A stretch of DNA of 64,000 nt from JAHEGP01 sp963792875 (GTDB lineage: Bacteria; Pseudomonadota; Gammaproteobacteria; Pseudomonadales; JAHEGP01): contig CAWBXV010000003.1 of assembly GCA_963792875.1 (NCBI GenBank), forward strand, positions 62,001-126,000, in the 5' to 3' direction. Below are positions 1 through 8,350 of the stretch, piece after piece. The notes below the pieces were generated by a model. The model made no database searches and had not been told where the DNA came from. It saw only the letters and a list, made by a program, of their open reading frames with translations. Position numbers and translations under genes: made by a program. Within the stretch, counting starts at the first letter, position 1; every line of letters starts with the position of its first letter.

Positions 1-834
1 CTGCCGCTGCAGCGACTCTTCGTCGCCCAGCAGGGCGATGTCGCCTGGTCCTGCCACCCCCTCCCGGTCGAGCATGGCGCGGTAGGAGGGCAGGACGCCG
101 TACAGTTTCAGCGACTCGTTCAAGCGCGCGCGCGCCGCGGGCACGTCCTGGCACAGCGAAACCGGCAGGCCCGCGACCACCCGCGGTGATGGCCGCCCCG
201 CCGCGGCGGCCGCCCGGGTGATGGTCGGGATGATGTGCGAGTTCAGCGTTTTCGGGCCGGTCATCCAGGTCACGGTGCCATCGGCCAGGGTGCCGGCGAT
301 TTTCAGCATTCTCGGCCCGAGCGCGCCGACGATGCAGGGCACCGGCCGGCCGGTGCCGAGTTTGAGCCGACCGTCGACCCGGTACAGCGGGCCCTGGTGG
401 CGCACCGCCTCGCCTCGCAGCAGTGGCATGAGGATTTCCAGGTATTCCTGCATGTGCGCGGCCGGGTGCTGGTAGCTCAGCCCCAGCATGTCCTCGATCA
501 CGACCTTGTGGGACAGGCCGATGCCGAGGGTGAAGCGGTTGTCGCAGGCTATCGCCGTGGTGAGCGCCTGCTGCGCCATGGCCACCGGGTGCCTCACCTG
601 AATGGGGGTGACGGCGCTGCCAAGGCCGATGCTGCTCGTGGCCGGGCCCGCCAGAGCCAGCGCGGTGAGGGCGTCGAGGTCCTGCAGATTGGCCATCCAC
701 ACATTGTCGAAGCCCTCCGCCTCCAGGTGCTGGATGTAGTTAAGAAATTTGCGGATGTTCTTGTCCGGCCAGTTGTCGGTAAGAAACAGGGTGCCGATGC
801 GCATGGTGCGGGTCTCGCTGGTCTGGGTCCGCAT
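1..834 (-). CDS. LLM-class (F420/FMN-type) oxidoreductase, 3' end outside window
   Basis: Read on the minus strand from an ATG at 834, the frame stays open for 278 codons to the window edge, so the C-terminus is missing. The protein starts MRTQTSETRTMRIGTLFLTD and shows the luciferase-like monooxygenase pattern: an N-terminal beta strand, a segment ending FDNVWMANLQDLDALTALAL, then IGLGSAVTPIQVRHPVAMAQ, RFTLGIGLSH and a late IVGALGPRMLKIAG. These resemble TIM-barrel flavin or F420-dependent oxidoreductases. An internal ATG at 804 (MRIGTLF) could be the true start. Substrate and cofactor cannot be told from the sequence. Such enzymes are often encoded near steroid or lipid catabolism genes, but the HIP cluster here is more than 40 kb away, so no link is claimed. 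Confidence 0.75.
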   Translation of the reverse strand, partial: MRTQTSETRTMRIGTLFLTDNWPDKNIRKFLNYIQHLEAEGFDNVWMANLQDLDALTALALAGPATSSIGLGSAVTPIQVRHPVAMAQQALTTAIACDNRFTLGIGLSHKVVIEDMLGLSYQHPAAHMQEYLEILMPLLRGEAVRHQGPLYRVDGRLKLGTGRPVPCIVGALGPRMLKIAGTLADGTVTWMTGPKTLNSHIIPTITRAAAAAGRPSPRVVAGLPVSLCQDVPAARARLNESLKLYGVLPSYRAMLDREGVAGPGDIALLGDEESLQRQ

Positions 835-959
835 GACGCGGATGCCTTGGTCTTATTGTGCAGGTGTCGCCCAGCCTCAAACATATACCGCGCTGCGGCG
901 ATTTGCCAGCGGGCGCGGGCCGCCCGCCCGCCCGGGGGAAGGATGTTGCGAGCGGGGCA

Positions 960-988
960 GTGACAAGGCGGTCTGCCGCGGGTAGAAT
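960..988 (+). promoter_or_regulatory. sigma70-type promoter of tRNA-Gly
   Basis: GTGACA (960-965), a 17-nt spacer, then TAGAAT (983-988). The predicted start lies near 995, about 5 nt before the mature tRNA. The stretch after the -10 box is GC-rich (ccgcgcccc), the type of discriminator seen in stable-RNA promoters under stringent control. The assignment comes from consensus match and position only. Confidence 0.6.
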
Positions 989-999
989 AGCCGCGCCCC

Positions 1000-1073
1000 G
1001 CGGGTGTAGCTCAATGGTAGAGCAGAAGCTTCCCAAGCTTACGACGAGGGTTCGATTCCCTTCACCCGCTCCA
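1000..1073 (+). tRNA. tRNA-Gly (anticodon CCC)
   Basis: A 74-nt cloverleaf with CCA encoded. Acceptor arms GCGGGTG (1000-1006) and CACCCGC (1063-1069) pair perfectly. The D arm carries AGCTCAATGGTAGAGC, and the anticodon loop TTCCCAA gives CCC, which reads GGG. The T arm is GAGGG-TTCGATT-CCCTT, followed by discriminator T and CCA at 1071-1073. It closely resembles the E. coli glyU tRNA. The first anticodon-stem pair (G-A) looks mismatched; the other four pair normally. Confidence 0.95.
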
Positions 1074-1168
1074 TTCTCATCGGCCCCCATCGGCTCCCAA
1101 CCCGCCGAACGGCGCGTTTCGCCGCCACCCGGAACTGCGGTACCTGCTTGACGGCAGGCCGACTGCCC

Positions 1169-1624
1169 TCAGAACCAGAAGCGAAAGCCGATGGAGCCTT
1201 CGATGTCGAAGTCGGTGTCGGGCAGCACTTCGATCACCGGCACGATTGCCGCAAAGATGTCGAAGGGCGCTCCGGAAAAATAGTAGTCCAGCCCCAACGG
1301 TATGCGGATTCCCCAGAGGTCCTTTTTGTCCTCGCGCAGCACGACGCGTCCCCCGATGCCGTAATACACCGGCAGCCGCCCCTTGCTGACCTTGATCGGA
1401 TTATAGTTGTGGAAGAGATAGTCGGCCTGCAGATGCAGATGCTTATTGCCTGACAGCGACCAGGCCGCTGCGGCGTCGATCGCGTTGGTGGGGTCGATGT
1501 GATACTTGAAGTTGATGCCCGTCGGGTCGCCGAATATGACGCCGATGCCCCGCTTGAAGCTCTGGGCGGAGGCGGGCGCGGCGGCGGCCAGCAGGATTGT
1601 CAGGGCAATGACAGAACGTCGCAT
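1169..1624 (-). CDS. small outer-membrane beta-barrel-like protein
   Basis: 151 aa with a clear Sec signal peptide (MRRSVIALTILLAAAAPASA, then QSFKRG). The mature part is a string of short amphipathic strands such as INFKYHIDP, HLHLQADYLFH, VYYGIGGRVVL and LGLDYYFSG. It ends IEGSIGFRFWF, with the aromatic C-terminal residue typical of outer-membrane barrels. Its length suits an eight-strand barrel. An AAGGA-type ribosome site lies a few bases before the ATG. No enzymatic motif is visible, so a structural or adhesin-like outer-membrane role is inferred from architecture. The gene stands alone, divergent from mgtE. Confidence 0.7.
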   Translation of the reverse strand: MRRSVIALTILLAAAAPASAQSFKRGIGVIFGDPTGINFKYHIDPTNAIDAAAAWSLSGNKHLHLQADYLFHNYNPIKVSKGRLPVYYGIGGRVVLREDKKDLWGIRIPLGLDYYFSGAPFDIFAAIVPVIEVLPDTDFDIEGSIGFRFWF

Positions 1625-1746
1625 GGTGCTTCCTTATGTGGCTCTAGCGGTTGACGGGCGTCTCGCCATGAGCGGTCGACGGCGCGGCAGCGCGCCGGAG
1701 TATGCCATGGCTCAGTGCTGAGGATATGTGTTCGGGGCGCCGACCG

Positions 1747-1776
1747 CCAGCCAGCCTGCCTTGCAGGGCTGGCTGG
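1747..1776. repeat. 10-bp inverted repeat between the barrel gene and mgtE
   Basis: CCAGCCAGCC (1747-1756) and GGCTGGCTGG (1767-1776) form a perfect 10-bp stem around a 10-nt loop. It lies between divergently transcribed genes and has no T-run, so it is more likely a regulatory or structural element than a terminator. Nothing else clear was seen in 1625-1914. Confidence 0.5.
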
Positions 1777-1914
1777 GGAGCATGCCAGAGGGCCCACGGC
1801 TCGGCTGGGGCGCCGGTCGATGCCTGGCGCCGCTGGCCTCAAAACCTGGGATCGGTTAAGTTGGCTGCCGGTCCGCCCCTTTGCCAACCCGACGCCCGAC
1901 CTTGAGGAGCCGCG

Positions 1915-3255
1915 ATGATTTCAGAAGAGCAACTCGAGAATACCCTGGAATGGCTGCTCTGGGCGCTCCACGATGACGTCGCCGCGCTGCCGATCGAGGC
2001 GGGCGAGCTCACCGTCGACGACTGGGCCTTCGTGCTCGAGGCCATCCCCTCGGACGACCGCTACCGCCTCTGGGAGATGCTGCCGGATACGGACAAGGGC
2101 GCGATCCTGGCGGCGATGCGCGATGACGCCCGCAATCAGCTGCTGGGCCATATCGATCAGCCCGAGATCGTCAGCATCGCCCGCAACAGCACGCCCGAGC
2201 AGGTCGTCGAGATCCTCGATGCCGTGTCCGAGGGCGTCGCCCAGCGCATCATCCGGCGCCTATCGCCCGAAGACCAGGATTCCATCACCTCGGCCATGGC
2301 CTACGACGAGGAGCAGCTTGGTCGCTACCTCGTGCGCGAGGCCTACGTGGTCAGCGGCACGGCGACGGTGGGCAATCTGCTGGTCGAACTCAAGACCCAG
2401 GAGCTGCCGCCCTACACCGACAGCTTTCTGGTGACCGACGCCGCTGGCCGCTACCTCGGCCAGGTCGACCTCAACATGCTGCTCGGCAGCCCGCGCAGCG
2501 CGCGCCTGCGGGACATCGCAGACAGCCTGGACGAGGTGCTCACCACCGACATGCCCCTGCTGGAGGCATCCAATCGGGTCAAGAACAGTGGCCGCTCGAT
2601 GCTGCCGGTGCTCGATAGCGGTGGGCAGCTGCTCGGGCGCTTCTCGCTGCGCGATGCCCTGGACGTGTTCCAGGAGCACTTTGAAGCGCAGATCATGCAC
2701 CTGGGGCAGGTCGCCGACGAGGACCTGTTCGCCCCCATCGCGGTCAGCGCCGGCCGGCGCGCCATCTGGCTGGGTATCAACCTGCTGACGGCCTTCATGG
2801 CGTCGGCGGTGATCGGCATCTTCGAAGACGTGGTGGCCCAGGTGGTGGCGCTGGCCGTGCTGATGCCCATCGTCGCGAGCATGGGCGGCATCACCGGCAG
2901 CCAGACGCTGACGCTGACCATTCGCGGCCTGGCCACCGGCCGCCTGGCGCCGTCCAATCTCGGCGCGCTGGGCAGCAAGGAGCTGTCGGTGGCGCTGCTC
3001 AACGGTCTGTTGTGGGGTGCGGTGGTGGCCGTCTGCGCCGGGCTGTGGTTCGGCAACCCGCAGCTCTCCTACATCATCGCCGGCTCGCTGCTGGTCAATA
3101 TGCTGGTGGCGTCGGGCGCCGGCATCGCTATCCCGGTGCTGCTGGAGCGCAACGGCATCGACCCGGCACTGGCCGGCTCGGTGATCCTGACGACGGTGAC
3201 GGATGTCGTGGGTTTCATGGTGTTCCTGGGTTCCGCGGCGGTGCTGCTGGTTTAG
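1915..3255 (+). CDS. mgtE: magnesium transporter MgtE
   Basis: 446 aa, the usual MgtE length. Residues about 1-120 form the superhelical MgtE N domain, rich in acidic helices. Residues about 125-250 are the paired CBS domains, recognisable from TDSFLVTDAAGRYLGQVDL and SMLPVLDSGGQLLGRFSL. From about 285 onward there are five hydrophobic segments of the membrane pore, including MPIVASMGGITGSQTLTLTI and a final TTVTDVVGFMVFLGSAAVLL. MgtE is an inner-membrane Mg2+ channel whose cytosolic N and CBS domains sense magnesium and gate the pore. The gene is monocistronic by spacing. I saw no M-box-like leader in the 290 bases upstream. Confidence 0.95.
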   Translation: MISEEQLENTLEWLLWALHDDVAALPIEAGELTVDDWAFVLEAIPSDDRYRLWEMLPDTDKGAILAAMRDDARNQLLGHIDQPEIVSIARNSTPEQVVEILDAVSEGVAQRIIRRLSPEDQDSITSAMAYDEEQLGRYLVREAYVVSGTATVGNLLVELKTQELPPYTDSFLVTDAAGRYLGQVDLNMLLGSPRSARLRDIADSLDEVLTTDMPLLEASNRVKNSGRSMLPVLDSGGQLLGRFSLRDALDVFQEHFEAQIMHLGQVADEDLFAPIAVSAGRRAIWLGINLLTAFMASAVIGIFEDVVAQVVALAVLMPIVASMGGITGSQTLTLTIRGLATGRLAPSNLGALGSKELSVALLNGLLWGAVVAVCAGLWFGNPQLSYIIAGSLLVNMLVASGAGIAIPVLLERNGIDPALAGSVILTTVTDVVGFMVFLGSAAVLLV

Positions 3256-3403
3256 CATGGCCGTGCGGCAGGCGCGTCGCCGGCTCCCGTGCAGGCAGGG
3301 GCTGCGGCAGGTCAGGGTCTGCCGCCGTGGCGGCAAAGAAAGAGGGGCGGGGGAGTGCCGTCCTTGGCACACTGGCGGGCGTGATGCCCGCCATGCAGAG
3401 GGC

Positions 3404-3541
3404 TTACCTGGCGGTCAGCTCTCTCATGTCTGCCAGCATGGAACGGCAGTACACATCCATGGAGTAGCTCAGCGGTGTCAGTCTGCCGCTTTCGTAATCG
3501 GCTTTGATGCCTTTCCAGCATACGTCCAGTAGGTAAGTCAT
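3404..3541 (-). CDS. small 45-aa protein of unknown function
   Basis: A short minus-strand frame with a strong ribosome site (GGAGG seven bases before the ATG at 3541). The product begins MTYLLDVCWKGIKADYESG and ends MLADMRELTAR. It is soluble, mixed-charge and has two cysteines (residues 8 and 32). The composition looks protein-like rather than a GC-driven shadow, and nothing lies opposite it. No family is recognised. It sits behind a palindrome-containing upstream region (3614-3628). Evidence that it is real rests on the ribosome site, its isolation and composition. Confidence 0.55.
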   Translation of the reverse strand: MTYLLDVCWKGIKADYESGRLTPLSYSMDVYCRSMLADMRELTAR

Positions 3542-3613
3542 AGTGGCCTCCAGACCATGGGTTGACTTGACGCTCGCATTCTAGGCGGCCGGTCGGCCCG
3601 CCAATATCCGTAG

Positions 3614-3636
3614 ATACCCTGTGGGTATGCCGTCAA
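3614..3636 (-). promoter_or_regulatory. palindrome ATACCC-TGT-GGGTAT beside a TTGACG box
   Basis: On the minus strand a TTGACG -35-like hexamer (3636-3631) is followed by an inverted repeat, ATACCC and GGGTAT around a 3-nt centre (3614-3628). A repressor bound there would block a promoter for the 45-aa gene starting at 3541. The -10 box is poor, so the promoter itself is uncertain; the palindrome is exact. Confidence 0.4.
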
Positions 3637-3727
3637 GTGCCTATTGCGCAGCTGCCGGCGGCGGGTGAGATTGCCCCCTGGCCGGCGCCTGTGTTAGTTT
3701 GACGACACATCTGTGATGGCGAGATCG

Positions 3728-3847
3728 ATGATGGCCAAGCGCCCGCTTTCGGTGTTGATTCTGCGCAAGTCCGTGGGGAGCCTGTTGCTGTGGGGCACGG
3801 TGGGCCTGATCAGCCTGCAGTCGTTTTTCTTTGTCATCGTCCGCTGA
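3728..3847 (+). CDS. 39-aa single-pass membrane peptide upstream of xpaC
   Basis: MMAKRPLSVLILRKSVGSLL, then LWGTVGLISLQSFFFVIVR and stop. The peptide has a basic N-terminus followed by one hydrophobic helix of about 24 residues, as in small inner-membrane proteins. Two adjacent ATGs (3728, 3731) can start it, with a weak GGCGAG ribosome site. It ends 48 bases before the XpaC-like gene on the same strand, so it probably belongs to the xpaC-telA operon. Its function is unknown. The assignment rests on composition, length and operon position. Confidence 0.5.
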   Translation: MMAKRPLSVLILRKSVGSLLLWGTVGLISLQSFFFVIVR

Positions 3848-3895
3848 ACGCCGCCGCGAACGCTGGGGCCTTCATCGTTTCCGGGGAGCACTGAA

Positions 3896-4747
3896 TTGCC
3901 CGCAAAGCCGTCTGCGATGCCCGCGCAAGGCAAGCGCGATCAGATTCCGGTCGTGGGGCCGATGCTCTTGTATTTTCTGCCGCTGCCCCTGCTGCCGGCG
4001 ATTTTCATCGCCCTGCTCAAGGGCAATGTCGTCAATTTCCTCGCCAGTCTGGTGGCCCTGTCGCTGGTGTGGGGCGGCGCCTGGCTGACCCGGCGCGGCA
4101 TCAAGCGCGATGTCGAGATACAGCGGCTGGGGTGGTCCCGCCTGCCGGCGCGGCCCTGGAAATTGCTGGGCGGCCTGGCTGTCGGCGTCGCCACGGGCCT
4201 GTGTACGCTGCTGATCCTCAGGCGGCCCCCGGTCATGGCCGGGAGTGTGGCCCTGGCGACCCTGGCGGGCGTGCTGCTCAGCTATGGCATCGATAGCCTG
4301 TTCTACGGTCGCTTGCGACGGGCGCCCCTGACCACCGCCGACCGCGACGTGGCAGAGCTGCTGGAAGAGGCGCGCCTCAAGATCGACAGCATCGACCGGG
4401 CCAGCCGGCAGATTCACAACCCCGAACTCAACCGCCGCATCCGCCGCATCAACGCGCGGGCAGTCGAGATTCTGGCGACCATTGCCGATGATCCTGCCAT
4501 CGTGCGGCGCGCGCGCAAATTTCTCAAGGTCTACCTCGACGGCGCGCAGCGGGTGACCGAGGGCTATGCCCGCGTCCACCGCGACCAGCCCAGCCGCCAG
4601 CTGGAGGACAACTTTCGCAACGTGCTGGTCACCATTGAGGATACTTTCGTCGAACAGCAGCGCAAACTGCAGGAGAAGGACGCCCTCGATCTCGACGTGC
4701 AGATCGAAGTGCTGACCAGACAGCTCAAGGAAGAGGGCGTCATCTAA
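3896..4747 (+). CDS. XpaC-family (5-bromo-4-chloroindolyl phosphate hydrolysis) membrane protein
   Basis: 283 aa from a TTG start at 3896, chosen because GGGGAG lies eight bases upstream; an ATG at 3917 is the alternative. Residues about 20-60 and 85-130 contain two pairs of hydrophobic helices (LLYFLPLPLLPAIFIALL; GLAVGVATGLCTLLIL). The rest is a charged helical cytoplasmic domain (ELLEEARLKIDSIDRASRQI, and a C-terminal coiled coil with FVEQQRKLQEKDALDLDVQI). This matches the XpaC family, which habitually sits next to TelA. Despite the family name, no catalytic motif is evident. A role in envelope stress or membrane-toxin tolerance is inferred from the partner gene 26 bases downstream. Confidence 0.75.
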   Translation: MPAKPSAMPAQGKRDQIPVVGPMLLYFLPLPLLPAIFIALLKGNVVNFLASLVALSLVWGGAWLTRRGIKRDVEIQRLGWSRLPARPWKLLGGLAVGVATGLCTLLILRRPPVMAGSVALATLAGVLLSYGIDSLFYGRLRRAPLTTADRDVAELLEEARLKIDSIDRASRQIHNPELNRRIRRINARAVEILATIADDPAIVRRARKFLKVYLDGAQRVTEGYARVHRDQPSRQLEDNFRNVLVTIEDTFVEQQRKLQEKDALDLDVQIEVLTRQLKEEGVI

Positions 4748-4782
4748 TTGGTAGCGCATGCGCAAACAGAGGAGTGAGCGAG

Positions 4783-5889
4783 ATGGAAACCAAACCGGGC
4801 GACCAGGCCGCGGCTATCGAGGCCGGTCAGGACACGCCGCTGGCCGCATTGGCGCCGGAGCAGCGGGACGCCGTCGTGGCGCTGGTCAAGGAGATCGACC
4901 TGCGCGACAGCAATGCGCTGCTGTTCTTCGGCAACAAGATTCAGCAGGAGCTCACCCAGATATCGGACAGCATGCTGGAGGGCGTGCGCAACAAGGATGT
5001 GGGGCCGGCTTCTGACTCGCTGAGCGACATGGTCACCACGCTGCGCGGTTTTGGCGCCGAAGACCTGGCGAAAAAGCCGGGCCTGGTGGCGCGCCTGTTT
5101 GGGGCCGGCAAGCCCGTGGTCAAGTTCCTGCAGCAGTACGAGACCGTCAGGGGCCAGATAGACTCGATCACCGACAGCCTGGAGTCACATAAGACGCAGC
5201 TGCTCACCGATATCGTCTCGCTGGACCGCCTCTACGACTCCAGCCTGGAATACTTCCACACCCTCGAGACCTACATCGCCGCCGGGGAGGAGAAGCTGCG
5301 CCAGCTCGACGGCGAGCTGATCCCGGCGGCGGAGCAGCGAGCGGCGGCGGCCGGTGCGGTGCTGGAGGCACAGCGGCTGGCCGATCTGCGCGGGGCCAGG
5401 GATGACCTGGAGCGGCGGGTGCACGATCTGCGCCTCACCCGGCAGGTGACCATGCAGGCGCTGCCCAGCATCCGCCTGGTGCAGGAGAACGACAAGGGGC
5501 TGGTGCGCAAGATTCAGTCCACCGTGGTCAACACCATCCCCCTGTGGCGCCAGCAGCTCGCGCAGGCCATCACCATTTACCGTTCCGGTCAGGCCGCCGA
5601 GACGGTCAAGGCCGCGACCGATCTGACCAATGATCTGCTGGAGAAAAATGCCGACGCGCTGCAGATGGCCAATCGCGAGGTAAGAAAGCAGATCGAGCGC
5701 GGCGTGTTCGACATCGAGGTGGTCAAGCGCGCCAACGACAAGCTCATCCAGACCATTCAGGAGAGCCTGCAGATTGCCGAGGAGGGCAAGCAGAAGCGCG
5801 CCGCCGCGGTACAGCAGCTGGAAGTGTGCGAGAGCGAGCTGCATCGGGCGCTGTCCGCGGCCAGTGGTCGGGCTGGCCAGCCGCGCTGA
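4783..5889 (+). CDS. telA: TelA-family toxic anion resistance protein
   Basis: 368 aa from the ATG at 4783, which has GAGGAG eight bases upstream; a GTG at 4774 is less likely. The protein is almost entirely helical, with long coiled-coil stretches. It carries the family's central DSITDSLESHKTQLLTDIVS, LDRLYDSSLEYFHTLETYI and NTIPLWRQQLAQAITIYRSG segments. TelA-type proteins are linked to tellurite and other toxic-compound tolerance, though the mechanism is unsettled. It follows the XpaC-like gene directly, the classical XpaC-TelA arrangement, so both probably act together at the membrane. No transmembrane helix is visible. Confidence 0.85.
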   Translation: METKPGDQAAAIEAGQDTPLAALAPEQRDAVVALVKEIDLRDSNALLFFGNKIQQELTQISDSMLEGVRNKDVGPASDSLSDMVTTLRGFGAEDLAKKPGLVARLFGAGKPVVKFLQQYETVRGQIDSITDSLESHKTQLLTDIVSLDRLYDSSLEYFHTLETYIAAGEEKLRQLDGELIPAAEQRAAAAGAVLEAQRLADLRGARDDLERRVHDLRLTRQVTMQALPSIRLVQENDKGLVRKIQSTVVNTIPLWRQQLAQAITIYRSGQAAETVKAATDLTNDLLEKNADALQMANREVRKQIERGVFDIEVVKRANDKLIQTIQESLQIAEEGKQKRAAAVQQLEVCESELHRALSAASGRAGQPR

Positions 5890-6101
5890 CCCGCTGGTGC
5901 GGCGCAGGACGGCCTTGCCGGCAACTTGCCCGGCGCGGGTCCCGCTATCAGCATGGCATTCACCCGATAGCTGGGGCCGGTGAGCCGCTGCAGTCTGCAT
6001 CCGGGCTTCTTCCGGCCGGGGGCTGCGGTGGCCGGCGAGGGCAGCACGCCCGGCGCCGGCGGCGACCAGCGGCGCGAGCCCAACCGGTGGTCGGGCTAGA
6101 G

Positions 6102-6133
6102 CGGCCAGATCATGGGTAGAACGGCCAGATCAT
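6102..6133. repeat. 12-bp direct repeat at the 3' end of the SLC13 gene
   Basis: CGGCCAGATCAT occurs at 6102-6113 and again at 6122-6133. The second copy encodes the end of the transporter (MIW...); the first lies over and just past the stop codon. It looks like a small local duplication that fixed the present C-terminus. The rest of 5890-6109 is GC-rich and without a clear terminator. Confidence 0.6.
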
Positions 6134-7960
6134 CGGCACCAGCACCAGGGTGGCGGCGAACAGCAGGAGCGTCAGGGGCAGGCCGCACTTGATGTAGTCT
6201 TTGAACTCGTAGCCGCCCGGCACCATGACCAGCAGGTTGGGGACCGTACCGATGGGCGTCATCAGGGCGGTGGAGGCCGCGGCGGCGGTGCCCATGAGCA
6301 GGGGATAGGGCGACACGCCCATCGTTTTAGCGGTCGCGACCACGATCGGCACCACCAGGATGGTAGCGGCGGTATTGCTGATGACCTGGCTCAGCAGGCA
6401 GGTGAGCGTGAACACGCCTGCCAGCAGAAAGACCGGCGGCAGCCCCTCCGTGAGGGCCGTGACCCCGTTGGCCAGCCACTCGGCGCCGCCGCTGTCCTGG
6501 ATGGCGGTGGCCATGGGGAACATCGCGGCGATGAGGATGACGCTCTGCCAGTTGATCTCGCGGTAGCTGTCCTCCATCGACAGGCAGCCGCTCAGCACCA
6601 TGGCCGCCGCTGCCAGCAGGGTGGCGGTCACTGCCGGCACCGCGCCGGTGAGCATGAGCACGACCATGCCGGCCAGAATGGCCAGGGCGGTATAGGAGTA
6701 GCGGTCGAGTGCCATGTTCTCCCTGGCCAGCCGCTTGGGGTCGCCGATCAGGATCAGCTCCTGGGGGCGGTCGGCAAAGCCGCGTATGGCCGACCAGCTG
6801 GCCCGCGCGAGGGCGACATCGCCCTCGCGCAGAATGGTGGCCCCGCTGGCGGTTTCGGAGTGCTTCATCAGCGAGCCGTGGCGCTGCATGGCCAGCAGCT
6901 GGATGCGCATATCCCGGTTGAGCCGGCCGGGCAGGGCCTCGCGGCCAATGAGGCTGGAGCGGGGCGGCAGCAGCACTTCGACCAGACCGATCTTCTTGGA
7001 GAACAGCACGCGCTGCTTGAGCACGTCATCCACGCTCAGTGCCTGGTAGCTGCAGCCGTGCCGCTGGGCGAGGCCTGCGACGGCGTCGGGGTCGACTTTG
7101 ATCAGCAGTCGATCGCCGGGTTTGAAGGCCAGGTCCCAGGACTCGAACACGTCCTCCTGCGGCGGGCTGGTGTCGTCTGCGCGTCGATGCTGCAGCAGCA
7201 CGGCGCCGAAGTCCTGCAGCAGCCGCGACTCTTCGCTGTTCTTGCCGATGAGGTCGGAACCCTCCCCGACGACCAGCTCAAAGAACTTTTCTGACAGGCC
7301 GTAGCTGGTGATCAGGCCGGCCAGCCTGCCGCCGCGCCGCTCCGGCGCGGCGGCGGCGGTGCCGCGGTGGAGCAGGCTGCGCCCGATAAAGGTCATGTAC
7401 AGCGCGACGATGGCCAGCAGCGGCAGGCCGATGAGGGCGAAGGTGAAGAAGCCGAAAGGTTCCAGCCCTTGCCGGCTCAGTTCTCCGTTGACGATCAGGT
7501 TCGGCGGCGTGCCGATCATCGTCAGCAGGCCGCCCAGGTTGGCCGCATAGGCCATGGACAGCAGCACGCGCTTGGGCTGGCTGCCGATGCCCATGATGGC
7601 GGCCAGCACGGCCGGCAGCAGCATCGCGACCACGCCGGTGTTGCTCATGAAGGCCGATAGCGCACCGGTCGCAATCATGACCAGCAGCACCAGGCGCGTC
7701 TCGCTGCTGCCGGCCAGCGCAATCATCCGCTGGCCCAGCCAGTGGGTGATGCCGGTGGCGGTGAGCCCGCCGCCGACCACGAACAGGGTGGCGATCATGA
7801 CCACCGGGCCGGAGGAGAAGCCGGCCAGCGCCGCCTTGGGGTCGACCAGGCCGCACAGCAGCAGGGCCAGCATTGACATCACGGCCACGCCATCGGCGCG
7901 AAAGCGGCCGGACATGAACAGAGCGATGGTGATCAGCAGGATGGTAAAGGTCAGCTCCAT
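6110..7960 (-). CDS. SLC13/DASS-family permease with two TrkA-C domains
   Basis: 616 aa. Residues 1-190 carry the first half of an SLC13-type transporter (a FMSGRFRADGVAVMSMLALL start, then FSSGPVVMIATLFVVGGGL and MSNTGVVAMLLPAVLAAI). The central region, about 205-400, is hydrophilic with two TrkA-C/RCK-C-like domains (one shows SSLIGREALPGRLNRDMRIQ). Residues about 410-616 hold the second membrane half, with the SNTAATILVVPIVVATAKTM and MTPIGTVPNLLVMVPGGYEF motifs. The layout matches E. coli YfbS-type proteins. SLC13 members usually move dicarboxylates or sulfate with Na+; the substrate here is unknown. The gene is convergent with telA and monocistronic. Confidence 0.85.
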   Translation of the reverse strand: MELTFTILLITIALFMSGRFRADGVAVMSMLALLLCGLVDPKAALAGFSSGPVVMIATLFVVGGGLTATGITHWLGQRMIALAGSSETRLVLLVMIATGALSAFMSNTGVVAMLLPAVLAAIMGIGSQPKRVLLSMAYAANLGGLLTMIGTPPNLIVNGELSRQGLEPFGFFTFALIGLPLLAIVALYMTFIGRSLLHRGTAAAAPERRGGRLAGLITSYGLSEKFFELVVGEGSDLIGKNSEESRLLQDFGAVLLQHRRADDTSPPQEDVFESWDLAFKPGDRLLIKVDPDAVAGLAQRHGCSYQALSVDDVLKQRVLFSKKIGLVEVLLPPRSSLIGREALPGRLNRDMRIQLLAMQRHGSLMKHSETASGATILREGDVALARASWSAIRGFADRPQELILIGDPKRLARENMALDRYSYTALAILAGMVVLMLTGAVPAVTATLLAAAAMVLSGCLSMEDSYREINWQSVILIAAMFPMATAIQDSGGAEWLANGVTALTEGLPPVFLLAGVFTLTCLLSQVISNTAATILVVPIVVATAKTMGVSPYPLLMGTAAAASTALMTPIGTVPNLLVMVPGGYEFKDYIKCGLPLTLLLFAATLVLVPMIWPFYP

Positions 7961-8054
7961 GGCATCGTCTTCGCTCAGGTAACAGAAACGGTGCGTACCG
8001 GCCGCGTGCGCCTGCGGCCTGGTCCGGTGATGGCGTCAGCGCCTCGCGCGGGGG

Positions 8055-8066
8055 CGATGATCATCG
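8055..8066. repeat. 12-bp perfect palindrome in the 7961-8350 gap
   Basis: CGATGATCATCG is a perfect palindrome about 95 bases upstream of the SLC13 start. It could be an operator, but no partner or promoter is evident. The remainder of the 390-base gap 7961-8350 holds only GC-rich sequence in which I see no gene, RNA or terminator. Confidence 0.3.
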
Positions 8067-8350
8067 GGCGCAACGCGGCCTGGCGGTGGTGCTGCGTTGC
8101 GGGATGCCACCGACTGCGCGTCGCGGCCTGCAGGTCATGCGGGGCCAAGCGGTCTGCGCAGGTAACGCCGGGTACAGCCAGCGACTGGCCTGCCGTCTTA
8201 TTCTGGGTTCGCAAGCCTGGGGCCGATAGCGGGCAACTCGCTGTCTGTGCTAACGCCTCACAGGATAATTCGTTCGCGCGGGCCGGTCCATGCTTTGTTG
8301 GCCGCGGGGCCGGTCGTCGTTGGATGGGCAATGCCGCGCCGCCGCGGGCA

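Noticed and set aside
1625..1914. M-box (magnesium) riboswitch upstream of mgtE
   Set aside because: No extended conserved stems; only a simple 10-bp inverted repeat.
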